This document shows positions 1 to 8,326 of a stretch of DNA of 57,935 bases, piece after piece. The stretch's first letter is position 1, and each line of letters starts with the position of its first letter. The translations under genes were made by a program, and so were the position numbers. This stretch comes from Planctomycetota bacterium. GTDB lineage: Bacteria > Planctomycetota > UBA8742 > JACQVU01 > JANLHZ01. Below the pieces are notes generated by a model that was not told the DNA's origin, searched no databases, and saw only the letters and a list, made by a program, of their open reading frames with translations. The stretch is taken from the NCBI GenBank assembly GCA_024653775.1, contig JANLHZ010000185.1, forward strand, positions 1 through 57,935, read 5' to 3'.

Positions 1-116
1 TCGAACCTCCAATCTCTGTCTCTTCTTCCTGCAGAAATATTTGGTGAGACATTTACTAAGCGTGGATTTTTATTTTTTTCCGATCGGGAGGCTGAAAAGA
101 TAGCCGTCAACTTGAG

Positions 117-157
117 GAATTCCTAATTTCTCACCACTCACCACTGATTCCTCACCC
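117..157. repeat. Imperfect 7-nt-period array beside the stop codon of the anchored metallopeptidase-like gene
   Basis: The stretch reads as successive heptamers (TAATTTC, TCACCAC, TCACCAC, TGATTCC) that run into the stop codon (minus strand, 152-154). The units are only partly conserved but keep the period of seven. It belongs to the set of heptamer arrays seen at 3539, 14081, 15056, 25933, 35228 and 42502. The bases to its left (1-116) show no gene that I can support. Confidence 0.5.
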
Positions 158-2413
158 TCCCTGCTGCGCCGCCTGGGCCTGCATTTTGTCGCGGAAGCGA
201 GTCAGCGCTCCCTGAAGACCGCCCTGCTGCTCGAACAGAGTCTCGACGTAGTCTTTCCACTCGCGATTTATGGGGTCGAGGTCGCTTTCCCGCGTTGCGC
301 CGAACGCTCGGAGGAAACTTTGCCTGCCGGGAAGTCCGTCGAGTTCGAGCTTCACGTACGCGTCCATCTTGCTTTTGTATTTTCCGCCCTGATAGGTGTA
401 GCAGAAGTAGATGAAGCTCCACGAGGCCGCGTAAATGCCGCTTTCGTAAATGGAGGAGAGGAAGCCGCCCACGTTTCGCGGGTTCGTCTGGAATCCCGCG
501 CTCGCATACGCGCTGCCGGGAATCGCTTCCGCGAGCCTCGCGACCTCTCCCGCCTTCTCCCTGTGTCCCGCAATCCGGATCAGCGCGGTAAGATCGAGAT
601 CGATGTTCTGTCCGTCAGGCACCGGGCAGTTGTCCGCACGGACGACCTGAATCTTCTGCTGATCGTTTCTCGCGCCGGGGACTTGCAGGTTCACTGCGAC
701 GGTGTTCCAGAACTCCGTGTAGTGGCGGATGCGGAAGTATTCGTCGAGCCTCGATTCCGAAATCTGCGCGAGTTCCCAGGCGGGGCTATCCTCAGAACCG
801 ACGCGCTTGATCGTCCCGACGTATTCCGCGAGTCCTTCCTGGAACCAGAGCGAGCTGACGGAGCCGCCTTCGCGACGATACGCGTCGAAGAGCTGGTGTG
901 TGCCTTCGTGGAACACGACGCCTTCGTTCTGCTCCTGGGAAAGCCTTCGTTCGCCCTCGTAGAGCACGATGTACTCCGCGAGCCTGTGGTAGTACGCGAT
1001 CGTCCCGGGCGAGAGTCCGTGTGTGTTCGCGCCCTCGCTGAAACTCTCGAAACTCTGACGATCCGCGAGCACGAGCGCCGTCATAGGCCACGGGTGGGAA
1101 CGTTCGGTCCTTCCGGAGGGAACCGCGAACCTTTCGTAGAAGAAGTCGCGCACGGTGCTGAACATAGCCTCGCGAACGGCGAGCACTTTATCGATCTCCG
1201 CCTTCGAAAGCTTCTCTTCGAGCTTTTTATCGACCGCGATCACGTAGTTCGGGTTGTCGAAATTGAACATGAACTGATAGTTGCTAAAGATCGAGTGCGT
1301 GCGGATGTTGTTCTCGATCTGCTCCTGCCACTTGAGATTCGGATTGTTCGCCCACGCCTCCTGCTTGCCCTGCATTTCGCCGAGGAGTCTCCCCGCGACT
1401 TCAGTCGCCTCCGCGTGCTTGTCCGGAGGCATCAGGAACTGCTGCCCGTCCTTGAATGGATCGATCACTGCGTAGAGATCGTCGACGTTGACGTCGAACG
1501 CCTCGCGAAGGTCAGCCGGCACGATGAAATACTGCCAGCCTATTTCGATCTTCGCGGCGCGGTTCCTCGGATCGACCTCGTGGGCCGCCTGGAACGCCTC
1601 CAGCGCGAGGCTCCGATCGCGCTCCTTCCACGAGGTTCCGAGCTGGACGAGCAGCGTCGCGTCCTTCGCTGCCTTGTACTGCGCGAGGTCTGCCCGAAAC
1701 TTCGCGACGTCGTCCTGGTTGACGGGGGCCTGCTGGTTTCCGCCGCTTCCCGATCCCTGGCCCTGCCCGCTCGATATGACGACTCCGCCGCTGCCAGAAT
1801 TCGGAACGTCCGGACCGGACGAAAGCACGACGATCAGGACGACAATGATGACGATGAGCAGCCCGCCGCCTCCCGCGGCCCCGATGACGATCAGTTTCTT
1901 GTTTGCGTCCGGCGTGCTCGAAGCCTTGCCGCCTCTTCCTTTCGCTTTCGCCTCGCCTCGCGATTTTCCACGATCCCTCGAATCCCTGGACGAACCTCGG
2001 TCTCTTGACGACCCTCGCTCCTTCGACGTCGAACGATCCTTCGAAGGCGCGGATTTCTGGACGGTGGTTTTCCCGCCTTTGCGCGCGGGTTTCTTTTCTT
2101 CCTTCTCCACGGTGAAAAGCTCTTCGTCCTCGCCATCGACCACGATCACCGCCGCGTATGAATCGCCGTCATCGACGAGTTTCGCGCTGGCGAGGTCCGC
2201 CTCGTCGGCCTCGTCCAGAATTCTCCTCAGCGCATCAGCCTCGACCTTGGTGCAGAACTGGCATTCGAGCATCGCCTCCAGCGCATCGATCGCCTCGCCT
2301 TCGTCCTTCGCTTCCTTGATCAGATCCTGCGCCTCGCGGATGTCGTCCTTCGTGACGATCTTGCTGCGGTGAGCGATTCTGAATATGAATTCGTCGACCT
2401 TTTTTGGTGACAT
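152..2413 (-). CDS. Membrane-anchored DUF1570-like metallopeptidase-family protein
   Basis: A protein of about 753 aa. The ATG at 2413 is chosen because AAGAAGG lies about 9 nt upstream; the frame is open further up but has no good ribosome site. The order is: an N-terminal helical part of about 100 aa; a Lys/Arg/Ser-rich low-complexity linker; one transmembrane helix (about residues 173-198); a Gly/Ser/Gln linker; a TPR-like stretch; and a C-terminal domain with HEGTH (about 502-506) and a second Glu in QEGLAEY about 20 residues later. That is the zinc-binding layout of gluzincin-type proteins and resembles the DUF1570 family common in Planctomycetota. Topology would place the HExxH domain outside the cytoplasm. 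No substrate can be named and proteolytic activity is unproven. It is divergent from tRNA-Ser and lplA. Confidence 0.75.
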   Translation of the reverse strand: MSPKKVDEFIFRIAHRSKIVTKDDIREAQDLIKEAKDEGEAIDALEAMLECQFCTKVEADALRRILDEADEADLASAKLVDDGDSYAAVIVVDGEDEELFTVEKEEKKPARKGGKTTVQKSAPSKDRSTSKERGSSRDRGSSRDSRDRGKSRGEAKAKGRGGKASSTPDANKKLIVIGAAGGGGLLIVIIVVLIVVLSSGPDVPNSGSGGVVISSGQGQGSGSGGNQQAPVNQDDVAKFRADLAQYKAAKDATLLVQLGTSWKERDRSLALEAFQAAHEVDPRNRAAKIEIGWQYFIVPADLREAFDVNVDDLYAVIDPFKDGQQFLMPPDKHAEATEVAGRLLGEMQGKQEAWANNPNLKWQEQIENNIRTHSIFSNYQFMFNFDNPNYVIAVDKKLEEKLSKAEIDKVLAVREAMFSTVRDFFYERFAVPSGRTERSHPWPMTALVLADRQSFESFSEGANTHGLSPGTIAYYHRLAEYIVLYEGERRLSQEQNEGVVFHEGTHQLFDAYRREGGSVSSLWFQEGLAEYVGTIKRVGSEDSPAWELAQISESRLDEYFRIRHYTEFWNTVAVNLQVPGARNDQQKIQVVRADNCPVPDGQNIDLDLTALIRIAGHREKAGEVARLAEAIPGSAYASAGFQTNPRNVGGFLSSIYESGIYAASWSFIYFCYTYQGGKYKSKMDAYVKLELDGLPGRQSFLRAFGATRESDLDPINREWKDYVETLFEQQGGLQGALTRFRDKMQAQAAQQGG

Positions 2414-2596
2414 TGCTGTAGACCTTCTTTGAACTTCGGCCGATACTTCGCTGTATATTCGAGCGAAGCTGTAAAGTGTAAACTCAAACGCAATTAATTC
2501 AACAACCATTCGTTAACTTAGATTGAACTTTGATGTTGACCTTTGGAGATAATAATCTTCAACTACTCGGGCAAAATTGCGCTCGCGGACTTCCAC

Positions 2597-2683
2597 GGAG
2601 GGATGGCAGAGTGGTCGATTGCGACGGTCTTGAAAACCGTTGTGCCCTAACGGGTACCGGGGGTTCGAATCCCTTTCCCTCCG
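2597..2683 (+). tRNA. tRNA-Ser (UGA)
   Basis: The acceptor stem GGAGGGA (2597-2603) pairs with TCCCTCC (2676-2682), with discriminator G2683. The anticodon stem is ACGGT/ACCGT with loop CTTGAAA and anticodon TGA at 2631-2633. A long variable arm (GTGCCC...GGGTAC) and the T-arm motif GGTTCGAATCC are present, as expected for a class II serine tRNA. CCA is not encoded. Confidence 0.95.
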
Positions 2684-2710
2684 CTTATTCTTATTTTCGA
2701 AACCTGACAA

Positions 2711-3442
2711 ATGAAATATTACATCATCGAGGATTTCGGGAAACACCCCGCCTGGAACATGGCCGTGGATGAATTTTTCCTCCGCGAGGCGCGGGACGCG
2801 TTCATACTAAGACTATACACCTTCACCCCGGCGGGGCTTTCGATCGGACACTCCCAGGGATACGACGGCGCGATGAAACTCGCAATCGGAATGCCGGACG
2901 TGTTCGTCGTACGCAGACTCACTGGCGGCGGAGCTATCCTTCACGAAAACGATCTGACATACAGCATCGTCTGTCCGCTGGACTCGCCTTTCCTGTCGAA
3001 GAACTTCGAACTTTCGTTTTTCGATCTGTGCTCGCCGCTCGTCAACGCGCTCGAATCCGTCGGCGTACAGGCAGACTTCCGCGGCGGACTCTCCCGCGAC
3101 GACATTTCCGTCGACTCCTGCTTCGACCGCGAGACCTCCTTCGACATCGTTCATCATGACCGGAAAGTCATCGGAAGCGCGCAGCGCAGGACGAATGAGG
3201 CGATACTCCAGCACGGAAGCATACTCCTAAGGTCGAACCGCGTGATGGCGGACAGCGTAGCGCTCGAAAAAGTCAGTTCGAACGCGAATATCTCCACGCT
3301 CGGAACGAACATCGTCGCCGCCTACGCCGCCAAGTTCGGGATGCACCCGACCCCCGCGGCGCTCGACGCGGGCGAGATCGCAAAAGTCGAGGAACTCGCA
3401 AGAACGAAGTACCTCTCTCCGGAATGGAACAAAGGCGAATGA
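2711..3442 (+). CDS. lplA: Lipoate-protein ligase A family protein
   Basis: A 243-aa protein of the biotin/lipoate ligase fold. It should attach lipoate (or octanoate) to the lipoyl domains of 2-oxoacid dehydrogenases or of the glycine-cleavage H protein in the cytoplasm. The family fingerprint is clear: RRLTGGGAILHE at about residues 68-79 (ligand-binding loop) and RKVIGSAQRR at about 151-160, carrying the conserved Lys152. The length fits a single-domain LplA/LipM-type enzyme without the extra C-terminal domain of E. coli LplA. It starts 27 bp after tRNA-Ser, so the two may share a transcript. Whether it is a ligase (LplA) or an octanoyltransferase (LipM) cannot be settled by eye. Confidence 0.88.
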   Translation: MKYYIIEDFGKHPAWNMAVDEFFLREARDAFILRLYTFTPAGLSIGHSQGYDGAMKLAIGMPDVFVVRRLTGGGAILHENDLTYSIVCPLDSPFLSKNFELSFFDLCSPLVNALESVGVQADFRGGLSRDDISVDSCFDRETSFDIVHHDRKVIGSAQRRTNEAILQHGSILLRSNRVMADSVALEKVSSNANISTLGTNIVAAYAAKFGMHPTPAALDAGEIAKVEELARTKYLSPEWNKGE

Positions 3443-3538
3443 ACAAGGGCACGGAAAACGTCGGTCCGGGGAACGCCACTGCGCGACGGAATCCAGGCCG
3501 GATGTTTCGCGCGCGGTTCGCCATAGGCTCTCGCTTCT

Positions 3539-3580
3539 TAACTCTTAATTATTAATTATTAACTCTTAACTCTTAACTCC
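3539..3580. repeat. Six-unit heptamer array (TAACTCT/TAATTAT)
   Basis: Six consecutive 7-nt units: TAACTCT, TAATTAT, TAATTAT, TAACTCT, TAACTCT, TAACTCC. It lies in the gap between lplA and the next lipoprotein gene. Confidence 0.85.
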
Positions 3581-3632
3581 CCGCCGCGGTTTGACTACCT
3601 TGAACGTCTACATTTCGTGTCAGGGGACTAAA

Positions 3633-5576
3633 ATGCTCCGTTCAAATTCCAAGCGCGTTATTCTCTGGATTTCCGTTGTCGCGACGATTTTCGCCTGCCG
3701 GGGAGGATCGAACGAGTATTCCCCGATCGTCCTGAACACGCCGGTTATCAGCATCGAAACCCCCGCGGCGCTCACGGTGAACTCGACGATCGTTTCCGTC
3801 CGCGGAACAGTCGAGAGTCTCTACCCGATCGCAAGCGTCAAGGTAGGCGAAGTCAGCGCGACCGCGCTTTCGAGCGATTTCAAATCATTCGAGGCCACGG
3901 TCCAGTTGTTCGAGGATGACGAAACGGACGAAATCGAAATCGTCGCGACGGACACCCGCGGATTCGTTGGAACCCGCACCCTCTCGCTCACCCTCGACGC
4001 CAAGCGCCCGACCGTTTCCCAGATGACCCCAACGGACGGAGTGGTCGGAGTGACGCAGAGCCTTCTCGATTTCTCGGTGACGTTCTCGGAACCGATGAAC
4101 CGCGATACGATCGAATCCGGCGGAATCGTGCTGAAGAACGAAGCGTCCGGACTCGAAATCGCGGGCGCGATCAGTTACGAGGACAACGATATCCATGTGG
4201 TATTCACTCCCGCGGGAAACCTCCCGAGCGGGACGCAGATCAGCTTCACAGCGACAACCGCCGCGGAGGACCTCGCGGGAAACGGACTCGCCAGCGACGT
4301 TCGAATCGAGTTCACCACAGGCGTTAGCGAATACTTCAGCAAGGCGACGCTTACGGGGACTCTCACGGTCAAGGTCCACGACGCCTTTACCGGAGCCGCG
4401 ATCGCGGGCGCTATCGTCAGCATAGGAGACCTCGGAACGCTTTCGGGTACGACCCTCGCGAACGGCAGCGTGAAAATCGACGACACTTCGCTGTTCGGAA
4501 CCCAGTCCATCACAGTCGCGAAAAGCGGATACGTTACACGCACGATCCTGGGCGTTACCACGGACGAAGTCACGCTCGCGCTCCGGCCAAACGCAGTGAG
4601 CGAGATCGCAGTCAGCGGAACCATCTCCGGCCTCGCGAGCCATTCGAGTCCCGCGAGCGACGTCGTACTGATCTCCCACAACCTTGGCGACGAAATACTG
4701 CCGGAGTTCGACACGATGACGCCGGGGTCGGGAAGTTCGACCGTTCCATATTCGCTGAACGTTCAGACCGGGAAAACCTGGAGCTTAACCGCGGTCGAAA
4801 CCGACGATCTCGGCGTGACGACAAACCTCGCGGCGATGGAAAATCTGAACGCGCTTTCCGGGACGTCGCCGCTGACGCAGGATTTGGCGTTCCCGAACAC
4901 GAGCGTCGTTACCGCAGGGATCAAGACGATCGCCGGTGTCAAGTTCCAGAGCGCGCCGGGGTTCAGTTCCCTGGACAAAATTACGCTGATCGCGGGAGCG
5001 TACCCGAAATACCTTCCCGGAAGCGGCGTCGTCACCGGATTCCGGATTCCCGGTACCTCCTCGACTCAAACCGACCTGAGCTACATCGAGATCGACGGCG
5101 CAACTGGTTATTTCGTTGCAATGATTTTTGAAGACTCGTCGGGCGGAAAAAGCGTCATCGTTGACCGTGGCACGTCGTCTTCGGATTTCACGTACAGTAT
5201 GGCAAACGTAGCAATGAATCCCGCGACCCGCGATTCTCCCGCCGATTCGGCGGTCGGCGTCGGCGCGAATCCTCAGTTCGATTTTTCCGGCGCGCCGGAC
5301 TCGGGATTCGTCATGATCGAAATCGAAAAAACCGACGGCACTCCGGTGTGGGAGATAATGATCCCCGCGTTTCTGGATATCGACTCTTTCACCATTCCGA
5401 TGCTGCCGGGTGACGTCGGCGCGGACTCTCAACTAGAGGTCGGAACGACGTACAATTGGTACGTGAAATCGTTCGAAGTTTCGCTTCCGGACCTGAGCGG
5501 CAAGCGCACCGACAACATCTCAAGGACCGTCAGTCGTTACGCGGTAGACACTGCCGCGAGTTCGTTCACGCCGTGA
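3633..5576 (+). CDS. Surface lipoprotein with Ig-like domains
   Basis: A 647-aa predicted lipoprotein. The ATG at 3633 follows CAGGGGAC; an upstream in-frame start at 3591 lacks a ribosome site. A hydrophobic signal ends in the lipobox-like IFAC. The order is: a beta-rich domain like bacterial Ig folds (about 40-130); an SbsA-type Ig domain (about 130-230) with the typical phrases FSEPMN, GTQISFTATTAAEDLAGN and IEFTTG; a carboxypeptidase-regulatory-like domain (about 240-315, DAFTGAAIAGAIVSIG); and a C-terminal beta-sandwich region with a second fibronectin-like part (about 540-640, YNWYVKSF). It is probably exposed on the outer membrane as an adhesive or structural protein. No enzyme motif is visible. 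A 61-bp palindrome follows downstream. Confidence 0.7.
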   Translation: MLRSNSKRVILWISVVATIFACRGGSNEYSPIVLNTPVISIETPAALTVNSTIVSVRGTVESLYPIASVKVGEVSATALSSDFKSFEATVQLFEDDETDEIEIVATDTRGFVGTRTLSLTLDAKRPTVSQMTPTDGVVGVTQSLLDFSVTFSEPMNRDTIESGGIVLKNEASGLEIAGAISYEDNDIHVVFTPAGNLPSGTQISFTATTAAEDLAGNGLASDVRIEFTTGVSEYFSKATLTGTLTVKVHDAFTGAAIAGAIVSIGDLGTLSGTTLANGSVKIDDTSLFGTQSITVAKSGYVTRTILGVTTDEVTLALRPNAVSEIAVSGTISGLASHSSPASDVVLISHNLGDEILPEFDTMTPGSGSSTVPYSLNVQTGKTWSLTAVETDDLGVTTNLAAMENLNALSGTSPLTQDLAFPNTSVVTAGIKTIAGVKFQSAPGFSSLDKITLIAGAYPKYLPGSGVVTGFRIPGTSSTQTDLSYIEIDGATGYFVAMIFEDSSGGKSVIVDRGTSSSDFTYSMANVAMNPATRDSPADSAVGVGANPQFDFSGAPDSGFVMIEIEKTDGTPVWEIMIPAFLDIDSFTIPMLPGDVGADSQLEVGTTYNWYVKSFEVSLPDLSGKRTDNISRTVSRYAVDTAASSFTP

Positions 5577-5720
5577 TAGCGTTCGACCTTATCCGGATGC
5601 GTTTTTGGTGCTCGGAACGAACCGTCGCTTAAACTTTTCGGTCCAGACGTATTCGCATACTCTGGGAACAATTTACCATAATTTAATATTCAATTATCAT
5701 GATTTAGCTATTAAACTTAT

Positions 5721-5781
5721 TATAAATTATCTTTTGTTAATCCAATTCATAATGAATTGGATTAACAAAAGATAATTTATA
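5721..5781. repeat. 61-bp near-perfect palindrome, AT-rich
   Basis: The left arm 5721-5750 and right arm 5752-5781 are exact reverse complements of 30 nt around a single A at 5751. There is no T-tract on either side, so it is not a standard intrinsic terminator, although a transcript could fold into a 30-bp stem. AT content is far above the neighbouring DNA. Confidence 0.9.
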
Positions 5782-5799
5782 GAACATGTATCGACGCGA

Positions 5800-5895
5800 T
5801 GGGGTTTCCCCAGAAAGCCCAACGGCTCGTCAAGCAAAGTTGAAAATACAGGCTAAAGGACGGTTCCGCGAAATCCGATAACCCTGTCGGCAAAT
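5800..5895 (+). promoter_or_regulatory. Structured leader, possible c-di-GMP-I-like (GEMM) riboswitch
   Basis: This lies upstream of the small zinc-binding protein. A hairpin AGCC-CAAC-GGCT is followed by CGTCAAGCAAAG; then ACAGG (5849-5853) pairs with CCTGT (5883-5887), enclosing CTAAAGGA, a GGA/TCC hairpin and GATAA. The order (hairpin, GACGCAAAG-like box, GGCCUAAGG-like box, closing stem) loosely recalls GEMM-I RNAs, but several consensus bases are missing. Treat it as an unassigned structured leader with a weak family suggestion. Confidence 0.25.
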
Positions 5896-5969
5896 TCGAT
5901 TGCTCTTCCGATCATCCACACTCATACCGCTCAATCCCACCACATCTTAATTCCAACCCGGAGGAGACC

Positions 5970-6146
5970 ATGTCCCTGCACAATTGCGATCGTTGCAGAA
6001 AGGCGGAGTACATTCCGACCTTCCAGTACGTGAAATTCGACCTAAAGGTTTTCTACCTTTGCTGCGAATGCTGGAACTCGTTCAAAAGCTGGATGAATAA
6101 CCCTTCCTTCCAGGCTATGAGCGGCAGGCTGAAACAAGCTCAGTAG
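5970..6146 (+). CDS. Small zinc-binding (CxxC...CCxC) protein
   Basis: A 58-aa ORF with a textbook ribosome site (GGAGGAGA) ending 2 nt before the ATG. The protein opens MSLHNCDRCRKAEY and carries CDRC at residues 6-9 and CCEC at 31-34. These look like the two knuckles of a zinc ribbon, followed by a Trp-rich helix. An intrinsic terminator follows about 70 nt after the stop, so it is probably a monocistronic unit with its own leader. I do not recognise the family. A regulatory or RNA/protein-binding role is possible but unsupported. The small size, the good signals and the Cys spacing argue that it is real. Confidence 0.7.
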   Translation: MSLHNCDRCRKAEYIPTFQYVKFDLKVFYLCCECWNSFKSWMNNPSFQAMSGRLKQAQ

Positions 6147-6213
6147 CAAATCGGAGCAGTCAGGGTGAACCCTGTGTAGATAGATTGGGCATTTCCGCCC
6201 ACCAAGTTCAAAG

Positions 6214-6241
6214 GACTCGCATTCGTGCGGGTCTTTTTTTT
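6214..6241 (+). terminator. Intrinsic terminator of the small zinc-protein gene
   Basis: GACTCGCA (6214-6221) and TGCGGGTC (6226-6233) form an 8-bp stem with one G-T pair and a TTCG tetraloop, followed directly by eight T (6234-6241). Confidence 0.9.
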
Positions 6242-6258
6242 GTATTTGTTCTAACGTG

Positions 6259-6287
6259 TTTACAGCCGATATTTTATACAGTATACA
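6259..6287 (+). promoter_or_regulatory. Sigma-70-type promoter of tRNA-Leu
   Basis: A -35 box TTTACA (6259-6264), a 17-nt spacer and a -10 box TATACA (6282-6287). The tRNA starts 18 nt after the -10 box, which suits a tRNA promoter. Confidence 0.7.
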
Positions 6288-6305
6288 TGTCGCTTCCAAC
6301 TCCGG

Positions 6306-6390
6306 GCGGAAGTGGCGGAATTGGCAGACGCGCTAGGTTCAGGTCCTAGTGCCCGTAAAGGGCATAGGGGTTCGACTCCCCTCTTCCGCA
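6306..6390 (+). tRNA. tRNA-Leu (CAG)
   Basis: The acceptor GCGGAAG (6306-6312) pairs with CTTCCGC (6383-6389), with discriminator A6390. The anticodon stem CTAGG/CCTAG encloses TTCAGGT with anticodon CAG at 6340-6342. The long variable arm TGCCCGTAAAGGGCA and T-loop GGTTCGACTCC fit a class II leucine tRNA. Confidence 0.95.
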
Positions 6391-6422
6391 GTATCAGTTC
6401 TCAGGAATCTTTGTCAGAATCA

Positions 6423-7295
6423 ATGAGCATTGTTATGAAGAGAATACCGGTTATTATCTCTCTGGTGGCGTCAATCTATATTTTTACCGGCTGCTACACG
6501 ACCCTCACAAGCTCCCCATACGACAGAACCTACGCTGAAATCGTGGGAAGCATCGTGAATCAGTTTCCGGTGGCGCTTCCGTCCGGCGCGCTCGTGATGA
6601 CCGCCGAATACTACCAGAACCGCCGGGCGGAGAGGGAGCGCAACGTCGACTCCTTCATCATCGGCCCGGGCACGCCGCTCCGGATCGTGTTCGCCCAAGA
6701 GGATATTTCAGAGACGAAACTCGTAAGTCCGAACAACACCATCAGTTTCGACCTCGTCGAGAACATTCCGACCCAGGGAAAAACTCTTACAGAGCTCGAA
6801 GACAGAATCGAGGCCGAACTCAGCAGGTTTTACATCAATCCGGACATCCGGATCGAAATCCCGGAGAACGCCGGCGAAGGAGTACAGGCGGGCAGCGTCA
6901 AAGTAATCAATATGGGAGGAAGCAGCGTCATCTCCGCGCTCTCGGGAGACCCCGACCGCGACCTTCTCGATACCGTCCTCATCAAAAACGGCTGGGTAGG
7001 CGCAGGCGACTGGAACGAAGTCGCTGTCCACCGAACGAGGGAAGTCGTCGTAGGCAGGGAGGGAGAATCGGAGACCATCAAGTACATCATCCTCTGCGAT
7101 CTGGAGAAGCTGATTTACGAATTCGACACGAGGCAGAACATTCCGATCTACGACAAGGACCTCATCTATATCCATCTCTCGGAAGCGCCGATTCTGAACG
7201 AGATGCTTGCGGTGCTCAACATAGCGGCGAACAGCTTCTTCCTGAACGTTCGAAGGTACTATGACTTCACCGATCTGATACAGTCGCGGTTCTAA
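6423..7295 (+). CDS. Polysaccharide biosynthesis/export lipoprotein (Wza-like domain)
   Basis: About 290 aa. The reading frame is open back into tRNA-Leu, so the start must be later; ATG 6423 or ATG 6435 are both possible and ribosome sites are weak. The signal peptide ends in the lipobox IFTGC. Residues about 75-145 (GPGTPLRIVF, VSPNNTISFDLV, ELEDRIEAELSRFYINPDIRIEI) match the polysaccharide-export domain found in outer-membrane exporters such as Wza. A second beta-rich part (about 165-255) could hold an SLBB-like unit. No polymerase or tyrosine kinase lies beside it, so the exported polymer is unknown. Its stop overlaps the stop of the convergent binding-protein gene by 4 nt. Confidence 0.72.
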   Translation: MSIVMKRIPVIISLVASIYIFTGCYTTLTSSPYDRTYAEIVGSIVNQFPVALPSGALVMTAEYYQNRRAERERNVDSFIIGPGTPLRIVFAQEDISETKLVSPNNTISFDLVENIPTQGKTLTELEDRIEAELSRFYINPDIRIEIPENAGEGVQAGSVKVINMGGSSVISALSGDPDRDLLDTVLIKNGWVGAGDWNEVAVHRTREVVVGREGESETIKYIILCDLEKLIYEFDTRQNIPIYDKDLIYIHLSEAPILNEMLAVLNIAANSFFLNVRRYYDFTDLIQSRF

Positions 7296-8326
7296 CCCGG
7301 GACGTTCCAGATTGCGCGCGCGACCGCGAGGTAAAGATCCCCAACCCAGTGCGACACCGAATAATACAAATTCGGCGCGATCACTATCACTCTTCCATCC
7401 CTCCCCGCGTTCGTCGAAAGAACCGCTTCGTTCGCGAGGAGTTCCGCGCGGACGTCGCTGGAATTCTCGTTCGACGCGGACGTCAGGATTATGTCCGGAT
7501 TGAAGCTGACGATCTGCTCGTCCGAAATTCCGGGATACTCCCGAAGACCCTGTTCGGCGCATACGTTTACAGCGCCGAGGGTGGTTATGAGTTCGTCGAA
7601 AAGCGTTCCGCTTCCGACGGAGAACGCTCCGATGAGGGACAGGATCCGCGGGGTCTTCGCGCCTACCGGTTTCATCAATCTCGCCCGGTCGATCTTCGCC
7701 TGCATTTCCGCGATGAGCATTTCCGCCTTCGCGTCCTCGCCCACAAGCTTTGCGAGAGTCCTGATATTCGTCTGAATTTCCAGGACCGTATCGAACTGCG
7801 AGAACTGAAAGAGCGGAATATCGAGCGACGTCAGCATTCTCAGCATATCGGGCTGGGTGTAATGAGTCACGATAACGAGATCCGGTTCCATACTCACGAT
7901 CTGCTCCGCGTTTTCCGCGCAGAACCGGCCGACCTTGCGCGCCTCGTCCACGCAGTTCGAATATTGCGGAGACGCGGCTTCCTTGCTAAGCGCATAGATC
8001 CTTTCGAGATCGCAAATCGCTGTAAGAACGTGATCGCTGAACATTGTCTGCGAAACGATCTTAGTCGGCGGCTTATCGAGCGTGAGATTCGAGCTACCAA
8101 GTTCGACGGCGCGCGGATAAAGGTGCGCGAGCTTCGAAACGTCCGGAGAATTCCAGTTGTTCGAGATTGCGCCGCCCGACGCGGAATCGTCCGCTGGTTT
8201 TGACACAGCTTCGTTCGAGACGTATAGAAAGCCTGCAAGCGCGACCAGGACTATAGCAAGCGCGACGACTTTCGAACTTACGCGCCGATCCGCTACCGGA
8301 GGGCCAGAATTTTCAGCGGTTCGCAT
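7292..8326 (-). CDS. ABC-type metal-chelate/cobalamin substrate-binding protein (BtuF/FepB-like)
   Basis: A 344-aa protein with an N-terminal hydrophobic helix (about 18-38) that may be a signal anchor, since no lipobox Cys is visible. The two-lobed periplasmic-binding fold of class III is suggested by KIVSQTMFSDHVLTAI near the start, EQIVSMEPDLVIVTH in the middle and EQIVSFNPDIILTS plus a long backbone helix. Such proteins deliver siderophore-iron, haem or cobalamin to ABC importers. No permease or ATPase is nearby, so the ligand cannot be assigned. It overlaps the upstream receiver gene by 14 nt (8313-8326), implying translational coupling, an unusual pairing for a transport protein. Confidence 0.72.
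   Translation of the reverse strand: MRTAENSGPPVADRRVSSKVVALAIVLVALAGFLYVSNEAVSKPADDSASGGAISNNWNSPDVSKLAHLYPRAVELGSSNLTLDKPPTKIVSQTMFSDHVLTAICDLERIYALSKEAASPQYSNCVDEARKVGRFCAENAEQIVSMEPDLVIVTHYTQPDMLRMLTSLDIPLFQFSQFDTVLEIQTNIRTLAKLVGEDAKAEMLIAEMQAKIDRARLMKPVGAKTPRILSLIGAFSVGSGTLFDELITTLGAVNVCAEQGLREYPGISDEQIVSFNPDIILTSASNENSSDVRAELLANEAVLSTNAGRDGRVIVIAPNLYYSVSHWVGDLYLAVARAIWNVPG

Noticed and set aside
320-2008. Long plus-strand ORF (562 codons) opposite the metallopeptidase-like gene
   Set aside because: It is a shadow of the minus-strand gene: Arg/Val/Leu-biased composition, no domain, no ribosome site.
2523-2564. Promoter for tRNA-Ser
   Set aside because: TTGAAC and TTGACC are present, but no good -10 box lies at 16-18 nt from either.
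6312-6422. Start of the export lipoprotein inside tRNA-Leu
   Set aside because: The residues are a translation of the tRNA; the signal peptide begins only after 6423.
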